The notes beneath the pieces were generated by a model. It was not told the origin of the DNA. It did not search any database and was given only the letters and a program-made list of their open reading frames with translations. Shown one piece after another: positions 61,093 to 64,000 of a stretch of DNA of 64,000 nt. The translations under genes and the position numbers were made by a program. The stretch is from the NCBI GenBank assembly GCA_022059125.1, contig JAEUWY010000015.1:434001-498000 (forward strand), given 5' to 3'. The stretch comes from Corynespora cassiicola. Lineage: Eukaryota > Ascomycota > Dothideomycetes > Pleosporales > Corynesporascaceae. The stretch's first letter is position 1; each line of letters begins with the position of its first letter.

Positions 61093-62636
61093 GATGCGGC
61101 CGTGGGTGCAGGGCGGCGTGCGAGGGCCGTCGTCTTCGTCGTGGTGTCGTCGACAAAAGTCGAGACGGGCGGAGCGTTGTCGGGGCGGGAGCTTGGGCCA
61201 CGACGCAGGTGGACAGACGCAGGTGGACAGGCGCAGGCGTGCCCAGGTACACCCCGAGGGCTGCTCGAGGGCCCTTGTGGTGACGCCGGCGCAGGCACAA
61301 AACACCAGATGGCCTCGCCGGCAGGGCGCGAGACAGCCGCGTCGTCCAAACGGGCGAGCAGCCTGGGGCGCTGGCTCGCTGTGTCGCCGTGCCGCCGCGT
61401 CGCCGTGTCGCGTCGGCTCCAGGGCGCCAAGCCTGGCTGCTCCTCCGCGGGCTCGATTGGCTGAGCTTGATCGGGTGTAGCATGCGTGCTGCGAGCCCCT
61501 CCCATTCACCACCAAAAGCACTTTACATCATACGCGCCGGCCCCCGATCTCGACGGCCGTTGGCCTACGCCCCCGATCGTGCGCGGGAACGTCTGGGTAC
61601 TGCTGCTGCTGCTGCTGCACCCGCGGACTTGCTCGCTTATGCCGGCACGTCGCGTCAGGCGCGGCCTGTCTGCCGTCCATGTCACCAGCCGACCACCACC
61701 GCAGCCCACCGCAGCCCACCTGGGCACCGCAGACGATGGTAGCCGCGGGCATGCTGTGCTCCGTCCATGTGCCTCCTGCGCGGGTGCCATCTGGACTACC
61801 ATGCTAGCGGCGTTTTTCCCTGCGTCCTCTGCCCGGAACCTCTCTACCGACTTTACCAGCTCCCAGTCCTGCAACGCTATCTAGCACGGTGCAGGATCTC
61901 GCTAGTCTAGCAGATGCTGTCAGATCGGATTACCGGCCGTCCCGAGATCTGGTCTAAGCTGGTCTAAACTCTTCATGGGCGATGCAGATCGCCGGGTGAG
62001 GGCCTAGAAGATGCCATCTTGATTCCTCACCCAACCGCCGCCTCGTCGCTGCTCTACTGCTGCCCTGCTGCCGCCCTGCCGCCCCTGCTGCCCCATTGTC
62101 AGTGCTCCTCCGGCCGCCCACATGCTGCGCCCACATGGCCTCCAGAGGCTCCCACTTCTTGCACCCGACGTTGGTTTGACAACCGTCCCAGGGACCAGGG
62201 ATCAAGCCACTTGATACCTGGTCGTAGCCTGGACGTTTGCACCCGCCCGTCCCTCACTTCTGTGCATATCCTAAATTGCTGCGCGGCCACGACTCAAGCC
62301 TCTGCTGCCTGCGTGTCTCGCCATCTCTAGGGCTTTTTGCCCGCGAACCATTCCGGAATCTTGATTCACGTACCGCACTGGGTTTGGGTTGCCTTTTCTG
62401 TCCTTGGCGCCGCAAAAGCTCCCTGTCGCCATCCACAGGCTTGACCTGGCTTTGTTATTTAGTTCATCCAGCTCCCAAGCCAGCTGAGCACACCATAAAC
62501 CACTCTCGTTCGCCGGCCGTGCCTTGCCCACGCGGGCCTTCTATGCATTTCATTGACCCTTCTCCCACTGGTTGCTCGTCTCTACGCCACCCTTCATTCA
62601 CGTTTGATATTTCACCCACACATTCATTCCCCCAAC
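61093..62636. other. Intergenic region, GC-rich, divergent promoters
   Basis: 1.5 kb between AsnRS and the PARG-like gene. It contains a CTG triplet run at 61600-61618 and a CAC/CAG-rich stretch. No gene is supported. The pyrimidine-rich leader at 62540-62636 belongs to the downstream gene. Confidence 0.6.
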
Positions 62637-63578
62637 ATGCCCCCTTCACGACCCAAGCCATCCGAAATCGCCGCCGAGGCCAAACGGATATGGATGCCAC
62701 ATATCTGGAAATACTACATCAAGGATTCGACCACGGCTATCCGCTACGAGGACGCTTCCGTTCTCAAGGTATCGAGAGACAAGTACCAGCATCGTACTCG
62801 AGTAGCCGTCGTTGAAGGCGACCCCGTCAATTTTGCCTTGGGCTGGTACCAGAGTGCAATAGCCGATCCGTCAAACCGACAATCGTCCTTCAAGCGTGTG
62901 CCTGTGGTCAACATGGCCAACGAGAAGAGGGCCGGTGGAGACTGGGAGTCGGGCCTCATGGCCCCAGAGGAATGCTTCGCCCGCAGAAGTAACCTGGTAC
63001 ATGCACTTACCATGCCGTGGAACACCCAATTAGGGCGTGAAGACAACCTCTATCCTATTCCTACCAGGGGCGGCATATATTCACCGGAAGTTTGTACGTT
63101 ACTCTGTTTCCGTAGCACTTCCACCACTGACCTGCCACTAGTCGTGTTTCGAGGAGGTGCAGATCAGGACTATGCTCCGTTGGACGAGATCGCCTCCTTG
63201 CCAGTCATCTCTGTCGCCCCCGTGCGCCGCCCAAAGCTCGATGAAACAGGCACGAGATACTCCTTTGCCGAGGAGAAGGAAGTCATGAAAGACAAAATGC
63301 GGGCCGTCCTTCGAATTGCCATGTATTGGGGACATCGGAACCTTGTCATGGGTGCTTTTGGTGTCGGCCCTATTTTCCGGAACCCAGCCGGCGAGGTTGC
63401 CAAGATGTGGAGAAGACTGCTATTCGACGAAGAAGAGTTCCGGGGCTTTTTCACCGACGTTGTATTCGCAATCGAGGCAAGCATGGTCGGCGGTTCATCC
63501 AAGGGAGGAATGTCGGATATGGATGTCTTCCGGGCCGAATTTGCTGCATCGAGCATCTTTCCCACCCGATACTGCTGA
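62637..63578 (+). CDS. Microbial-type poly(ADP-ribose) glycohydrolase-like protein (TIGR02452/DUF2263)
   Basis: Exons 62637-63093 and 63142-63578 give 297 residues. The 48-bp intron (GTACGT to CACTAG) is a multiple of three with no stop, so an unspliced reading is open; splicing gives YSPEVFVFRGG, matching the family. The N-terminal region (PSEIAAEAKRIW) and the nucleotide-binding core with VPVVNMANEKRAGGDWESG, then LMAPEECFARRSNLVHAL, fit the bacterial-type PARG macrodomain fold. Compared with the classical GGG-x6-8-QEE signature, this protein has GGD and PEE: the catalytic Glu pair is present, but the third Gly and the Gln are changed, as seen in some fungal homologues. The C-terminal MRAVLRIAMYWGHRNLVMGAFG is also typical. 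It probably removes ADP-ribose, but activity is unproven. ATG 62637 is the first Met in a good context. Confidence 0.82.
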   Translation: MPPSRPKPSEIAAEAKRIWMPHIWKYYIKDSTTAIRYEDASVLKVSRDKYQHRTRVAVVEGDPVNFALGWYQSAIADPSNRQSSFKRVPVVNMANEKRAGGDWESGLMAPEECFARRSNLVHALTMPWNTQLGREDNLYPIPTRGGIYSPEVCTLLCFRSTSTTDLPLVVFRGGADQDYAPLDEIASLPVISVAPVRRPKLDETGTRYSFAEEKEVMKDKMRAVLRIAMYWGHRNLVMGAFGVGPIFRNPAGEVAKMWRRLLFDEEEFRGFFTDVVFAIEASMVGGSSKGGMSDMDVFRAEFAASSIFPTRYC

Positions 63579-64000
63579 AGAGAGCCGGAGACACGGCACG
63601 CTTGATGACTTACGACTACGACACTATTCTAAACGAGCGAAATGAAGGATTTCACGAAAAAAAAAAGGACGGCACATGCGGGTGGCGTTCAGGACTGATT
63701 TTGGGCCCGGGCCAATGAAGCATCTAGTAGCATCTTTAGCGATTCGATTATTCTTCTTGTTCGATTTTTCTCTTGGCTAGTGCATTGCCTCCTCAGATAC
63801 CGTCACCAATTCAAATCACGGCAACAAGAAGATTTTGATGTCGAGGTGGTATGTCATCGAATCCAAGCTTGGTGCATGTGGCGTCCAGGTGCAAAAACGA
63901 TAACAGAAAACGAGTTAGACACAAAAAGCAAAGTACCTATTCAACCGAATCTTGCAGCTGCACAAAGTGTATCATGAGGCAACCCGGACCTCGCGCAGGG
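63579..64000. other. 3' flank of the PARG-like gene to window end
   Basis: No further gene can be supported in the last 420 bp. Confidence 0.55.

Noticed and set aside
61093..61521. N-terminal extension of AsnRS up to 61521.
   Set aside because: Sequence before the Met at 61092 is low-complexity; the Met at 61092 begins a clear mitochondrial presequence.

Overview
The window is genomic DNA of a filamentous ascomycete (Pezizomycotina, probably Dothideomycetes; the class is inference). Genes carry 46-123 bp GT-AG introns with fungal branch points. H2A and H2B are divergent, and ATG4, SQS1, SAP1, MRS4 and mitochondrial AsnRS have clearly fungal sequences. About 29 kb in the middle is a very AT-rich block of transposon copies that look mutated by RIP (repeat-induced point mutation): C-to-T and G-to-A changes, mostly in CpA/TpG context.

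Layout. 1-5721 holds the 3' part of an intact, non-RIPed Ty3/gypsy chromovirus (here A0). It has gag, a -1 frameshift signal, pol with a chromodomain, an extra antisense ORF and a 370 bp 3' LTR. 5722-34510 is the AT-rich block. It contains a Tc1-like DD34E element with introns and long inverted repeats (5977-8065), an LTR fragment with a 22-bp tandem expansion, three copies of a TIR element (family C), and a nested stack: C2 hosts gypsy copy A1, whose 5' LTR was split first or second by gypsy B (14243-20729) and by an inverted A-family copy A2 (20874-27473). With both insertions and their target-site duplications removed, the A1 5' LTR pieces add to exactly 370 bp. A1 itself is flanked by perfect CTAGC duplications.

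34511-64000 is gene space with eleven or more reconstructed genes: a Sulfotransfer_4-type sulfotransferase, a secreted or membrane-bound arylsulfotransferase, an MFS transporter, KGD2 (minus) divergent from a complex I LYR subunit (NDUFB9 type), H2A (minus) divergent from H2B (plus), ATG4 (minus), SQS1 (plus), a SAP1-type AAA ATPase (minus), mitoferrin MRS4 (minus), mitochondrial AsnRS (minus) and a microbial-type PARG-like protein (plus). Exon-intron structures were worked out by hand and checked for reading phase. The SQS1 5' end is the only one left unresolved.

Themes. The three genes next to the heterochromatin-like block (two sulfotransfer-type proteins and a transporter) look accessory. 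From 42 kb on the genes are housekeeping, with several mitochondrial functions (2-oxoglutarate dehydrogenase E2, complex I, iron import, mitochondrial translation). The transposon history can be ordered from the sequence alone. The most unusual points are the intact A0 copy beside RIP-destroyed relatives, the antisense zinc-binding ORF conserved across diverged subfamilies, and the A2 copy that ends in the same (U5) LTR terminus on both sides.
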